A stretch of 47,654 nucleotides of DNA. Origin: Bacillota bacterium. GTDB lineage: Bacteria > Bacillota > Clostridia > Lachnospirales > Lachnospiraceae. A program made the translations under genes and the position numbers. The stretch covers positions 1-47,654 of the forward strand of contig JAEZLZ010000119.1 in assembly GCA_023415055.1 (NCBI GenBank), given 5' to 3'. Each line of letters opens with the position of its first letter. Positions within the stretch are counted from its first letter, which is position 1. A model generated the notes under the pieces. It did not search any database, was not told where the DNA came from, and was given only the letters and a program-made list of their open reading frames with translations. Positions 32,795-41,764 of this stretch are shown one piece after another.

Positions 32795-33598
32795 ATGGAG
32801 ATACAACTTTGGAGAGAAATACTGGATCCTTACGCCTTAGCTGTTGACGAATTAATTATTAAATTTAACCATATCATTGATGAATACAAGCATGTGGGAG
32901 CCTATTCCCCGATTGAGCAGGTAACCGGACGTGTAAAGACTATCTCAAGTATTTTAGAGAAAGCACAGAAGAAGAATCTGGAGCTGTCAAACTTTGAAGA
33001 AAAGATCGACGATATTGCCGGAATTCGTATCATCTGTCAATTTGTGGAGGATATCTACAAGGTAGTTGATATTATTAAGAAAAGATCCGATATGCGTATC
33101 AAAAATGAAAAGGATTATATTAATAAGATGAAGAAGAGCGGCTATCGCTCTTATCATTTGATTGTATACTATGATGTGGAAACACTGAAGGGTAAGAAAG
33201 AGCTTCAGGTTGAGATACAGATCAGAACTCTGGCCATGAATTTTTGGGCTACCATTGAGCATTCTCTTCAATATAAATATAAGCAGAATATGCCGGAGCA
33301 TATCCGAGAGCGCTTAACCTCTGCTGCGGAAGCGATTCTAATCCTTGACCGTGAGATGAGTGTAGTACGTGATGAAATTATGGATGCACAGAACTCCTTT
33401 ACGATTAAAGCGAATATCGTAGCGGATATACTTACTAATATACAGAATCTATATAAGGTTGCCAATAAACAGGAGGTAGTTACCATTCAGGATGAATTCT
33501 TCCGTATCTATCAGAGCGGGGATCAGGCTGAGTTAGCTAGGTTCAGTAAGGAACTGGATCTTATCTCTGCTCGTTACCGGGCACAAAGCCTCAGATAA
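32795..33598 (+). CDS. Small alarmone synthetase (RelQ/SAS1-like GTP pyrophosphokinase)
   Basis: Makes (p)ppGpp from GTP/GDP and ATP. It carries only the RelA/SpoT synthetase domain, with KIDDIAGIRIIC, KKSGYRSYHLIV and EIQIRTLAMNFWATIEHSLQYKY, and no hydrolase, TGS or ACT domains. The 267 residues are longer than Bacillus SAS1 (about 210), owing to extra C-terminal helices. SAS1 enzymes form tetramers that can be stimulated by pppGpp; that is from the family. AGGAGG lies before the start. It is followed after 11 bases by an rRNA methyltransferase gene, suggesting co-transcription. Confidence 0.9.
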   Translation: MEIQLWREILDPYALAVDELIIKFNHIIDEYKHVGAYSPIEQVTGRVKTISSILEKAQKKNLELSNFEEKIDDIAGIRIICQFVEDIYKVVDIIKKRSDMRIKNEKDYINKMKKSGYRSYHLIVYYDVETLKGKKELQVEIQIRTLAMNFWATIEHSLQYKYKQNMPEHIRERLTSAAEAILILDREMSVVRDEIMDAQNSFTIKANIVADILTNIQNLYKVANKQEVVTIQDEFFRIYQSGDQAELARFSKELDLISARYRAQSLR

Positions 33599-33609
33599 GG
33601 AGTGAGAAA

Positions 33610-35115
33610 ATGAATCTACCGAAACAATTTGAGGACAGGATGAGAACACTTTTGGGGGAGGAATATGATGAGTATCTGGCATGTTACAGCAAGCCACATT
33701 ATGGCGGAGTACGTGTCAATACACTTAAGACAAGCCCGGAAGAGTTCGAACGTTTCTGTCCTTTTTCAATAAAAAGAATACCCTGGGTCAAAAACGGTTA
33801 TTATTATGACACGGAGGAACAGCCGGCAAAGCATCCCTATTATTACGGTGGTGTATTTTATATTCAGGAGCCGAGTGCTATGACTCCTGCAAGTCTTCTT
33901 CCAATCGAGCCTGGGGATAAGGTGCTTGATGTCTGTGCAGCACCCGGTGGCAAGAGTACGGAGCTTGGAGCAAGACTGAAGGGTGAAGGTGTCTTGGTTT
34001 CCAATGATATCAGTAATTCCAGAGCAAAGGCTCTGCTTAAGAATATCGAGCTCTTCGGGATTCGCAATGCACTTGTGGTATCCGAAGCACCAAATAAGCT
34101 GGTGGATTATTTTACGGGTTATTTTGACAAGATTCTGATCGATGCACCATGCTCGGGAGAAGGTATGTTTCGTAAAAGCCCGGCAATCATGAGGAACTGG
34201 GAACAATACGGCGTGGACTATTATAATAAATTGCAGAAGGAAATTATTCTATTTGCTGCGAAGATGCTGAAACCCGGAGGGTATATGTTATATTCAACCT
34301 GTACCTTTTCTCCGGAGGAGAATGAAGGTACGATTGCTTATCTGATGGAGCAATGCCCGGAGTTTCATGTAATGAATGCACTTCCGGATACAGCTAGACA
34401 AAAGGAGCTGGGTATTTCCTTTGAAGGCTTTGATCAGGGCAAGCCAGATTGGCTTGACACGATAGAGAATCCACCGCAGATCACATCGGAACAGAGAGCT
34501 GAGCTTAAGAACTGTATCCGCCTGTGGCCGCATAAGATCGACGGTGAGGGTCATTTTATTACCCTGCTGTATAAAGATCCGACTGAAAAGATAGATATCG
34601 TTCTAGAGAATACGAATGAGGTAGTTGATCAAAGAAATTATAAGAAGCTTAAGAATTCGGCAGCATCGATGCGTTCAGGCTCTGAGCTTAAGACAAAGGG
34701 TACCGTATCCGAAGAGGCAATGGAATTTGTGAAACAGTTGAAGTTTCCTGTTAAGGAAGAGCTTCTTCATGTTCATGAGGACAGACTTTATCTGTTGCCG
34801 GAGGGAATACCTAACCTGAAGGGACTTCGTATCATGAGACAGGGATTATTACTCGGAGAGATGAAGAAGCAGCGCTTCGAGCCTTCCCAGGCACTGGCTT
34901 GTGCTTTAACCACAGCGGATTATGACCGGCTTCTTAAGCTAAAGCTCGAGGATCCGAACGTGATTCGTTATCTCAAGTGCGAAGCAATCGAACTGCAGGA
35001 GGAGCTTTCGGATGGTTGGTATTTGGTCTGTGTGGAGGGATTTCCTCTCGGCTGGCTGAAGGCAGCAAAGGGAAGCTATAAGAATAAATATCTTCCCGGT
35101 TGGAGATGGGTATAG
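33610..35115 (+). CDS. RsmB/RsmF-family rRNA m5C methyltransferase
   Basis: SAM-dependent RNA cytosine-5 methyltransferase of the NOL1/NOP2/Sun family. The catalytic core (about 60-310) has VLDVCAAPGGKSTELGA for SAM, DAPCSGEGMFRK and STCTFSPEENE, supplying the two conserved cysteines of the m5C mechanism. The C-terminal 190 residues carry a PUA-like RNA-binding domain ending in GWLKAAKGSYKNKYLPGWRW, the arrangement of RsmF. At 501 residues it is slightly longer than E. coli RsmF (about 480). AAGGAGTGA precedes the start. A pseudouridine synthase gene follows. Confidence 0.9.
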   Translation: MNLPKQFEDRMRTLLGEEYDEYLACYSKPHYGGVRVNTLKTSPEEFERFCPFSIKRIPWVKNGYYYDTEEQPAKHPYYYGGVFYIQEPSAMTPASLLPIEPGDKVLDVCAAPGGKSTELGARLKGEGVLVSNDISNSRAKALLKNIELFGIRNALVVSEAPNKLVDYFTGYFDKILIDAPCSGEGMFRKSPAIMRNWEQYGVDYYNKLQKEIILFAAKMLKPGGYMLYSTCTFSPEENEGTIAYLMEQCPEFHVMNALPDTARQKELGISFEGFDQGKPDWLDTIENPPQITSEQRAELKNCIRLWPHKIDGEGHFITLLYKDPTEKIDIVLENTNEVVDQRNYKKLKNSAASMRSGSELKTKGTVSEEAMEFVKQLKFPVKEELLHVHEDRLYLLPEGIPNLKGLRIMRQGLLLGEMKKQRFEPSQALACALTTADYDRLLKLKLEDPNVIRYLKCEAIELQEELSDGWYLVCVEGFPLGWLKAAKGSYKNKYLPGWRWV

Positions 35116-35137
35116 AATAGATTGATTGGAGATAATT

Positions 35138-35860
35138 ATGGCGGAACAGTTACGTCTGGATAAGTATCTGGCGGATATGGGAGTCGGTACACGAAGTGAG
35201 ATCAAGGAATGGGTGCGTAAGGGTAGAGTATGCGTAAATGAAGCTATATGTACAAAACCGGAGCAAAAGGTATCTGTCGACATTGATCGAATCCTATTCG
35301 ACAATACGGAGATCGGCTATGCAGAGCACCAGTATATTATGCTTCATAAGCCTGCCGGTGTCGTTTCTGCGACAAACGACAATGTCAGCAAAACGGTTCT
35401 TGATCTGATTACTGACAGGAAATGTAAGGACTTATTTCCGGTCGGAAGGCTTGACAAGGATACGGAAGGACTGCTTTTAATCACCAATGATGGTGAACTG
35501 GCTCATCAGCTGCTGTCACCTAAAAAACATGTGGACAAAGTATATTATGCTAAGGTAAGGGGCAGAGTTACAGAAGAAGATCGGGTGCTCTTTGAACAAG
35601 GCGTTGATATTAAGGATGAGGAGCTGACACTGCCTGCAAAACTTACCATCATAAGCTCGGATGAGATATCAGAGATTGAATTAACCTTGCACGAGGGAAG
35701 ATTTCATCAGGTGAAAAGGATGTTTGAGGCAGTAGGGAAGGAAGTAATATATCTAAAAAGACTTTCCATGGGAAGCTTACCGTTGGATTCGGAACTTGCT
35801 CCGGGTGAGTATCGTGATTTGACCGGGGTGGAAGTAGCCGGTTTGAAAAAAGAAACCTAG
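35138..35860 (+). CDS. RsuA-family pseudouridine synthase
   Basis: Isomerises uridine to pseudouridine in rRNA. An N-terminal S4 RNA-binding domain (LRLDKYLADMGVGTRSEIKEWVRKGRVCV) is followed by the catalytic domain with GRLDKDTEGLLLITNDG, whose Asp in RLD is the nucleophile, and the HEGRFHQVKRMF motif. The start is ATG 35138 after TTGGAG; a TTG four codons upstream is in frame but unlikely. It has 240 residues. It could be RsuA (16S U516) or the related RluB/E/F group, which sequence alone does not settle. Confidence 0.92.
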   Translation: MAEQLRLDKYLADMGVGTRSEIKEWVRKGRVCVNEAICTKPEQKVSVDIDRILFDNTEIGYAEHQYIMLHKPAGVVSATNDNVSKTVLDLITDRKCKDLFPVGRLDKDTEGLLLITNDGELAHQLLSPKKHVDKVYYAKVRGRVTEEDRVLFEQGVDIKDEELTLPAKLTIISSDEISEIELTLHEGRFHQVKRMFEAVGKEVIYLKRLSMGSLPLDSELAPGEYRDLTGVEVAGLKKET

Positions 35861-35974
35861 ATTTGCTGGTCGGAATATATTGATTATAAGAGTGACGAGA
35901 TGATTTATTTGTTTTTTCATGATAAATAACGATATTAATGATAATTCGCAGATTAGCAGCAGAGTGGAGATAAT

Positions 35975-36634
35975 ATGTTAAACAATATAAAAGCAGTAAT
36001 TTTTGACTTAGATGGAACCTTGGTCGATTCCATGTGGATGTGGAAGAGTATTGATATCGAATATCTGTCTCGTTTCGGGATTGAGATGCCAACACAGCTT
36101 CAGAGCTGTATCGAAGGTATGAGCTTTAGCGAGACAGCCTTATATTTTAAAGAAAGATTTGGTCTTCGGGATAGCCTGGATCAGATTAAGAGCGACTGGA
36201 ATGAGATGGCCTGGGAGAAATACCGTGACGAGGTTCCTTTGAAGGAGGGGGTTGCTGAGCTGCTTGAGCATCTGAAGCAAAATAATATACCCGCCGGAAT
36301 TGCTACGAGTAATTCAAGAGAATTGGTCGAACTCATTGTTGATCGTCATGGGATTAAGGATTACTTTGCCTCGATCCGCACCTCCTGTGAGGTCGCAAAG
36401 GGCAAACCTTCCCCCGATATCTATCTTCTGGTAGCACAGGACCTAAATGTAGAACCGGAGCACTGTCTGGTATTTGAAGATGTTCTGCAGGGCGTGATGG
36501 CAGGTAAGAATGCTAATATGAAGGTTTGTGCCGTATATGATGAATATTCCGAGAAGGATCAAAAGGAGAAAATTGAGCTTTCGGATTATTATGTTCACAC
36601 TATGGCAGAGGTACTTAGGGAGGTTGTTGAGTGA
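35975..36634 (+). CDS. HAD-superfamily hydrolase (beta-phosphoglucomutase-like)
   Basis: Cytosolic phosphatase or mutase of HAD subfamily IA. The nucleophile motif FDLDGTLVDS (Asp11, Asp13), the ATSNS motif, the KGKPSPDIY lysine loop and the metal motif FEDVLQGVMAG are all intact, so this is an active-looking enzyme, unlike the broken HAD gene at 3.0-3.7 kb. A helical cap follows motif I. The 219 residues are usual. The substrate is not predictable. Its stop codon overlaps the start of the next gene (GTGA), so they are translationally coupled. Confidence 0.88.
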   Translation: MLNNIKAVIFDLDGTLVDSMWMWKSIDIEYLSRFGIEMPTQLQSCIEGMSFSETALYFKERFGLRDSLDQIKSDWNEMAWEKYRDEVPLKEGVAELLEHLKQNNIPAGIATSNSRELVELIVDRHGIKDYFASIRTSCEVAKGKPSPDIYLLVAQDLNVEPEHCLVFEDVLQGVMAGKNANMKVCAVYDEYSEKDQKEKIELSDYYVHTMAEVLREVVE

Positions 36635-37611
36635 AGCAATTCTATGTACAACAGAATGAAGCAGGGCAACGATTGGATAAGCTTCTTGCGAAACTGCTTA
36701 ATAAGGCCCCGAAGAGCTTTATCTATAAAATGCTTCGGAAAAAGAATATAACTTTAAACGGAGCCAAAGCGGACGGGTCAGAAAAGCTATCCATTCAGGA
36801 TGAGATAAAGCTGTTTCTATCGGATGAGACCTTTGCATTATTCAGCGAAGAGATACAGACTACTCAAGTAGAACACAATCTTGATATCATTTATGAGGAT
36901 CAGCATATCCTGATTTTGAATAAACCACTTGGCATCCTATCGCAGAAGGCGGAGAAGGATGATATATCGATGGTGGAGCATATCATATCTTATCTTATGT
37001 CGACGAATCAGCTGACGAAAGAACAGTTGATCAGCTTCAAGCCGGCAGTTTGCAATCGTCTGGATCGTAATACCGGAGGCATCCTGATTGCCGGTAAATC
37101 TTTATATGGTCTGCAGGAGATGGCAAGACTTCTTAAGGATCGAAGCCTTGGAAAGTATTATCTTTGTATCGTAAAAGGTCGGATCGAAAGTAAGGAACGA
37201 ATAGAAGGTTACCTTAGTAAGGATGAGAAGAGGAATCAGGTAAATATATCAAAGACAGCTTCGGAAGGTTCGGATTACATCTGTACAGAATACGAGCCAA
37301 TTGCCTATGCGGAGCATAAATATACACTACTTCGGGTGAAGCTGATTACAGGTAAATCGCATCAGATTAGAGCTCATCTGGCAAGTATAGGTCATCCAAT
37401 CATTGGAGATTATAAGTACGGTGATCAGAAAACCAACCATTATTTTAAAACGAATTATGAATTATCGACTCAGCTGCTTCATTCTTATGAAATGGTATTT
37501 CCTGAGATAACAGGTGAATTATCATACCTTTCCGGCAAGAGTTTTATCGCAAAGCTTCCGGAGCAATTTGAAATGATAAAAAAGGATCTGTTTACTACAG
37601 ATTCCTTGTAG
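36631..37611 (+). CDS. RluA-family pseudouridine synthase (RluC/RluD-like)
   Basis: Modifies 23S rRNA or tRNA. The S4 domain (AGQRLDKLLAKLLNKAPKSFIYKMLRKKNITLNG) is followed by the catalytic domain with NRLDRNTGGILIAG (catalytic Asp in RLD) and TGKSHQIRAHLASIGHPIIGDYKYG. The 326 residues are typical of RluC/RluD. Initiation is at GTG, overlapping the previous stop by four bases. It lies 13 bases before recU; the HAD, Rlu and RecU genes thus form a tight unit. Confidence 0.92.
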   Translation: MKQFYVQQNEAGQRLDKLLAKLLNKAPKSFIYKMLRKKNITLNGAKADGSEKLSIQDEIKLFLSDETFALFSEEIQTTQVEHNLDIIYEDQHILILNKPLGILSQKAEKDDISMVEHIISYLMSTNQLTKEQLISFKPAVCNRLDRNTGGILIAGKSLYGLQEMARLLKDRSLGKYYLCIVKGRIESKERIEGYLSKDEKRNQVNISKTASEGSDYICTEYEPIAYAEHKYTLLRVKLITGKSHQIRAHLASIGHPIIGDYKYGDQKTNHYFKTNYELSTQLLHSYEMVFPEITGELSYLSGKSFIAKLPEQFEMIKKDLFTTDSL

Positions 37612-37624
37612 AGGAGGTGTTGGT

Positions 37625-38164
37625 ATGCCATCTTGGAATTCCAGAGGATTAAGAGGCTCCTTACTCGAGGAGATGATTAACTTTACGAATAACAGATATC
37701 GGGAAAAGGGATTAGCGCTGATACAGAAGGTACCAACACCGATCACTCCGATTAATATTGATAAAGAAAACCGTCATATTACCCTTGCTTATTTTGAACA
37801 GAAAAGTACAGTTGACTATATCGGCGTTGTGCAGGGAATTCCGGTATGTTTTGACGCTAAGGAATGCGCAGTTGATACCTTTAGCATAAACAATGTCCAT
37901 GAGCATCAGATTACTTTTATGAAGGAGTTTGAAGAGCAAAGAGGCATAGCCTTCCTTTTGATATATTTTAAAAAGAAGGATGTCTATTACTATCTCCCTT
38001 TCGAACGCTTACTTGAATTCTGGGAAAGAGCAAAGCAGGGTGGAAGAAAGAGTTTTCGTTATGAGGAGTTGGATGAGACTTACCAGGTTCCGTTACAAAG
38101 CGGTGCCTGTGTTCATTATCTACATACTCTGCAGATGGATCTGGAACGCAGAGAGAATAATTAG
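37625..38164 (+). CDS. recU: Holliday junction resolvase RecU
   Basis: Cuts Holliday junctions during recombination and chromosome segregation in Firmicutes, the counterpart of RuvC in other bacteria. The catalytic block VDYIGVVQGIPVCFDAKEC carries the Asp, Glu and Lys of the nuclease fold; the N-terminal NSRGLRGSLLEEMI and the segment FERLLEFWERAKQGGRKSF are also family features. At 179 residues it is a little shorter than Bacillus RecU (about 206). AGGAGG lies before the ATG. The neighbouring penicillin-binding protein gene usual in Bacillus is absent. Confidence 0.92.
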   Translation: MPSWNSRGLRGSLLEEMINFTNNRYREKGLALIQKVPTPITPINIDKENRHITLAYFEQKSTVDYIGVVQGIPVCFDAKECAVDTFSINNVHEHQITFMKEFEEQRGIAFLLIYFKKKDVYYYLPFERLLEFWERAKQGGRKSFRYEELDETYQVPLQSGACVHYLHTLQMDLERRENN

Positions 38165-38165
38165 G

Positions 38166-38194
38166 TTGACATAGCGAAAATTATAAATTATAAT
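38166..38194 (+). promoter_or_regulatory. Promoter of the histidine operon
   Basis: TTGACA (38166-38171) and TATAAT (38189-38194) are both consensus, with a 17-base spacer; they start within two bases of the recU stop. It is followed by a leader of about 90 bases with a stable hairpin. Confidence 0.85.
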
Positions 38195-38205
38195 GAAAAA
38201 ACATA

Positions 38206-38241
38206 TTAGTATGGTAGCGAATTATCACGTTACCATACTAA
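38206..38241 (+). promoter_or_regulatory. Hairpin or operator in the his leader
   Basis: TTAGTATGGTAGCG (38206-38219) pairs with CGTTACCATACTAA (38228-38241) through one G·U, with an 8-base loop. It lies at the predicted transcript start, so it could be a repressor operator or a 5' stabilising hairpin. No T-run follows, and there are no histidine codons or T-box motifs nearby. Confidence 0.5.
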
Positions 38242-38293
38242 AGTAATATATGGAGCAATTTCACAGAATGTTGGGAAAGGCAAGGTGCTGAAT

Positions 38294-39556
38294 ATGAAGG
38301 ACAAATTACTACATACACCTGAGGGAGTCAGAGATATCTATAATACGGAATGCGCAACAAAATTGATGTTGCAGCAACAGCTCCATCATGTACTGGAGCA
38401 CCATGGCTTTCGCGATATACAGACTCCGAGTTTTGAATTCTTTGATATCTTCAGCCAGGAAAGAGGCACAGTATCATCTAAAGATATGTACAAGTTCTTT
38501 GACCGTGATGGCAATACACTGGTGTTGCGACCGGATATCACCCCTTCCATTGCGAGGTGCATTGCGAAGTATTATAAAGAAGAAAATCTACCGGTGCGAT
38601 TATGTTATATCGGTAATACCTTTATCAATAATTCCAGTTATCAGGGTAAATTAAAGGAAGCCACTCAGCTTGGGGCAGAGTTGATGAACGATGATAGCGT
38701 AGAGGCGGATGCTGAGCTTTTGGCAATCACGGTAGAATGCCTTCTGCAATCTGGCTTAAAGGAGTTTCAAGTGGAGATCGGTTATGCTGACTTCTTCCGG
38801 GCTTTGATAGAAGAAGCCGGTTTTACCGAAGAAGAGGAGATCACAAATCTCCGCATATTGATATCTAATAAAAATATGTTTGGTGTAGAAGAAATCATTA
38901 TGACCAAGGATATGAGTAAGGAATTGAAGGGTATCTTCTTGAAACTTCCTGAGTTATTCGGATCCTTAGATATTCTTTCCTTTGCCAATGAGCAGACTAA
39001 GAATTCACGAGCAATTAAAGCGATTGAACGTCTGGAAAAATTGTACGTTATCATGAGTGAATATGGCTATGACAAATATATATCCTTTGACCTTGGTATG
39101 CTCAGCCAATACAACTATTATACCGGAATCATCTTTAAAGCTTATACCTACGGTACCGGTGATGCTGTGGTTACCGGAGGCAGATATGATAATCTCGTAG
39201 TTCAGTTTGGTAAAGAAGCACCGGCTATCGGTCTTGCGATCGTCATTGATCAATTAATGCTGGCACTTTCCCGACAGAAGCTTCTCACAGAGCCCGAGGC
39301 GCAGGATACCTTGATTTTATACGAGGATAACTACCGTAAACAAGCAATTGCTCTGGCAAATCATTTTAGAAAGGATGGAATCAATACCATTCTACAGAAG
39401 TCGAATATCGGGTATAAACCGGAAGATTATACGGATTATGCAAAACGAATGAATGTCGGGGGTATCTTATATCTCGATAATGCCAATGAGATTAAGGTTG
39501 TTAATATCGCTTCGGGAAGCATGCAGGCTGCGCCGATGAAAGAGTTTTTGCAATAG
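38294..39556 (+). CDS. hisZ: ATP phosphoribosyltransferase regulatory subunit HisZ
   Basis: Histidyl-tRNA-synthetase paralogue that pairs with short HisG and mediates histidine feedback. It has the class II fold beginning LLHTPEGVRDIY with RDIQTPSFEFFDIF, the PDITPSIARC region and, late, SFDLGMLSQYNYYTGIIFKAY and GGRYDNL, but lacks a complete histidyl-tRNA-synthetase anticodon-binding domain. I choose ATG 38294 after AAGGTG; an in-frame GTG at 38285 would add three residues. At 420 residues it is typical. First gene of the operon. Confidence 0.93.
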   Translation: MKDKLLHTPEGVRDIYNTECATKLMLQQQLHHVLEHHGFRDIQTPSFEFFDIFSQERGTVSSKDMYKFFDRDGNTLVLRPDITPSIARCIAKYYKEENLPVRLCYIGNTFINNSSYQGKLKEATQLGAELMNDDSVEADAELLAITVECLLQSGLKEFQVEIGYADFFRALIEEAGFTEEEEITNLRILISNKNMFGVEEIIMTKDMSKELKGIFLKLPELFGSLDILSFANEQTKNSRAIKAIERLEKLYVIMSEYGYDKYISFDLGMLSQYNYYTGIIFKAYTYGTGDAVVTGGRYDNLVVQFGKEAPAIGLAIVIDQLMLALSRQKLLTEPEAQDTLILYEDNYRKQAIALANHFRKDGINTILQKSNIGYKPEDYTDYAKRMNVGGILYLDNANEIKVVNIASGSMQAAPMKEFLQ

Positions 39557-39627
39557 TATAATCTATGTAAGGATGATCAGAAAAGATCTGCATCAACTGA
39601 TTTTCTATTGAAGAAAGGACGATCATT

Positions 39628-40263
39628 ATGAAATATATCACGATAGCACTGGCTAAGGGACGTTTAGCACTTAACACCTTAGGTGTACTGGAGAAGATCG
39701 GTATCTCCTGTGAAGAGATTAAGGATAAATCCTCTAGAAAGCTTATCTTTGTTAATGAAGAGCTTAAGTTAAAGTTCTTCCTTGCGAAAGCCAATGATGT
39801 GCCTACCTATGTAGAATATGGTGCAGCTGATATCGGAGTAGTTGGAAAGGATACCATATTGGAGGAAGGTCGTAAGATGTACGAAGTTGTAGATCTCGGC
39901 CTTGGAAAATGTAGAATGTGTGTAGCAGGTCCTGCTTCGGCCAAAGAATTATTACAACATGGAGCTCTCATCCGGGTGGCTACGAAATATCCGAATATCG
40001 CGAAGGATTACTTCTATAATAAAAAACATCAAACAGTTGAAATTATTAAGCTGAACGGCTCCATCGAACTTGCACCGATTGTCGGTCTGTCCGAGGTGAT
40101 TGTGGATATCGTAGAAACCGGCTCCACGCTTCGCGAAAATGGATTGGAGGTTCTGGAAGAAATCTGTAATATTTCAGCTCGAATGGTTGTGAATGAAGTA
40201 AGTATGAAGATGGAGCAGGATCGTATCAATAAGATCATCAAAGATCTGAAGGAGTTTCTGTAG
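39628..40263 (+). CDS. hisG: ATP phosphoribosyltransferase, short form
   Basis: First step of histidine synthesis: ATP plus PRPP to phosphoribosyl-ATP. The short form (211 residues) lacks the C-terminal regulatory domain and needs HisZ, which is encoded just upstream. The sequence shows ITIALAKGRL at the start, EYGAADIGVVGKD, and the PRPP-binding block GLSEVIVDIVETGSTLRENGL. A ribosome-binding site GAAAGGACG is present before the ATG. It lies between hisZ and hisD. Confidence 0.96.
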   Translation: MKYITIALAKGRLALNTLGVLEKIGISCEEIKDKSSRKLIFVNEELKLKFFLAKANDVPTYVEYGAADIGVVGKDTILEEGRKMYEVVDLGLGKCRMCVAGPASAKELLQHGALIRVATKYPNIAKDYFYNKKHQTVEIIKLNGSIELAPIVGLSEVIVDIVETGSTLRENGLEVLEEICNISARMVVNEVSMKMEQDRINKIIKDLKEFL

Positions 40264-40388
40264 ACAAACATATAGATCAGGAAAATATCTATTAATATAC
40301 TGAAATTGCGAAATAAAAATATTTATAAAGTAATTGTGATTCGTAATTATCGATTCATAAATATTAGAAGAGAGGATGGAAGTATCCC

Positions 40389-41681
40389 ATGAAAATGATA
40401 GAGCTAAATTCGGAAACAAAGAAGAATATTTTAGAGAACCTGTTAAAGAGAAGCCCGAATCAATATGATCAATATGCCGAGGTGGTAGCAGATATTCTGA
40501 ATGATGTCAGGGAAAGAAAGGACGCCGCACTCTTTGACTATACCAGACGTTTTGATAAAGCGGAATTGACGAAAGACAATATCCTGGTTACAGAGGAGGA
40601 AATCAAGGAAGCTTACGAACTGATTGATCCATCGGTAATTGAGGTGATCCAAAAAGCAATAAAGAATATCGAGAGCTATCACGCAAAACAAAAGCAATAC
40701 AGCTGGTTTGACACGACGGAGAACGGAACGATACTTGGACAGAAGGTTACACCGATTGCGGCGGCAGGTGTCTATGTACCGGGCGGTAAGGCAGCGTATC
40801 CTTCCTCAGTTCTGATGAATGTGATTCCGGCGAAAGTAGCCGGAGTGAAGCGGATTGCGATGACGACTCCCCCGGATAAGGATGGTAAGGTATATCCGGG
40901 TACTTTGGTTGCTGCAAAGGAAGCAGGTGTCACAGAAATTTATAAGGTAGGCGGAGCTCAGGCGATTGCAGCCTTGGCATACGGAACGGAGAGCATTGCA
41001 AAGGTCGATAAGATTGTAGGACCTGGCAATATCTATGTAGCCCTCGCAAAAAAGGCGGTCTATGGTCATGTAAGCATCGACTCCATTGCCGGACCCAGTG
41101 AGATACTGGTACTTGCGGATGAGACGGCTAACCCAAGATACGTTGCTGCTGATCTTTTATCTCAGGCAGAACATGATGAACTGGCTTCCGCAATCTTGAT
41201 TACCACCAGCAGGGAGCTTGCAGACAAGGTATCGGAAGAGGTAGATTTGTTTGTAGCACAGCTATCCAGAAAAGAAATCATTCAAAAGTCCCTCGATAAT
41301 TACGGCTATATCATGATTGCGGATACTCTGGAGGAAGCAATCGATGCAGCGAATGAGATCGCTTCTGAACACCTGGAGATTATGATGAAGGATGCCTTTA
41401 TGGTGATGACCAAGATTAAAAATGCAGGGGCTATCTTCATCGGAGAGTATTCCAGCGAGCCTTTAGGTGACTATATGGCAGGACCGAATCACATTCTTCC
41501 CACGAATGGGACGGCAAAATTCTTCTCCCCCCTCAGTGTAGATGATTTTATTAAAAAATCAAGCATCATCTCGTATTCGAAGGAAGCACTGGAGCCAATC
41601 TATAAAGACATCGTTGCTTTTGCAAACTCCGAATACCTGACAGCACATGCCAATTCCATCGCGGTACGCTTTGAGGACTAG
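40389..41681 (+). CDS. hisD: Histidinol dehydrogenase
   Basis: Zinc enzyme of the last two steps, oxidising histidinol to histidine with NAD. Recognisable blocks are AGVYVPGGKAAYPSSVLMN, VGGAQAIAALAYGTESI, KIVGPGN, IAGPSEILVLAD, QAEHDE (zinc Gln and His) and NHILPTNGTAKF. At 430 residues it is standard. A gap of 125 bases separates it from hisG. The start has a second in-frame ATG two codons later, and the upstream ribosome-binding site (GAGAGGA) is rather distant, so the exact start is uncertain by a few residues. Confidence 0.97.
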   Translation: MKMIELNSETKKNILENLLKRSPNQYDQYAEVVADILNDVRERKDAALFDYTRRFDKAELTKDNILVTEEEIKEAYELIDPSVIEVIQKAIKNIESYHAKQKQYSWFDTTENGTILGQKVTPIAAAGVYVPGGKAAYPSSVLMNVIPAKVAGVKRIAMTTPPDKDGKVYPGTLVAAKEAGVTEIYKVGGAQAIAALAYGTESIAKVDKIVGPGNIYVALAKKAVYGHVSIDSIAGPSEILVLADETANPRYVAADLLSQAEHDELASAILITTSRELADKVSEEVDLFVAQLSRKEIIQKSLDNYGYIMIADTLEEAIDAANEIASEHLEIMMKDAFMVMTKIKNAGAIFIGEYSSEPLGDYMAGPNHILPTNGTAKFFSPLSVDDFIKKSSIISYSKEALEPIYKDIVAFANSEYLTAHANSIAVRFED

Positions 41682-41710
41682 GAAGCCCGATTACGACCAG
41701 GAAAAGAAGT

Positions 41711-41738
41711 TTGACATTTATTGCTCTTATTGTATAAT
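41711..41738 (+). promoter_or_regulatory. Internal promoter before hisB
   Basis: TTGACA (41711-41716) and TATAAT (41733-41738), both consensus, with a 16-base spacer. Transcription would begin near 41745, so the ATG at 41747 would have no leader, which supports 41765 as the hisB start. It would let hisB-hisA-hisIE be expressed apart from hisZGD. Confidence 0.7.
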
Positions 41739-41764
41739 TATATAGAATGGGAAGGACGAGTGGA

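Noticed and set aside
38195..38293. Histidine attenuator or T-box in front of hisZ
   Set aside because: No run of histidine codons, no T-box motif and no T-run after the hairpin.
41747..41764. Earlier ATG for hisB
   Set aside because: It lies two bases after the predicted transcript start and lacks a ribosome-binding site; 41765 is better placed.
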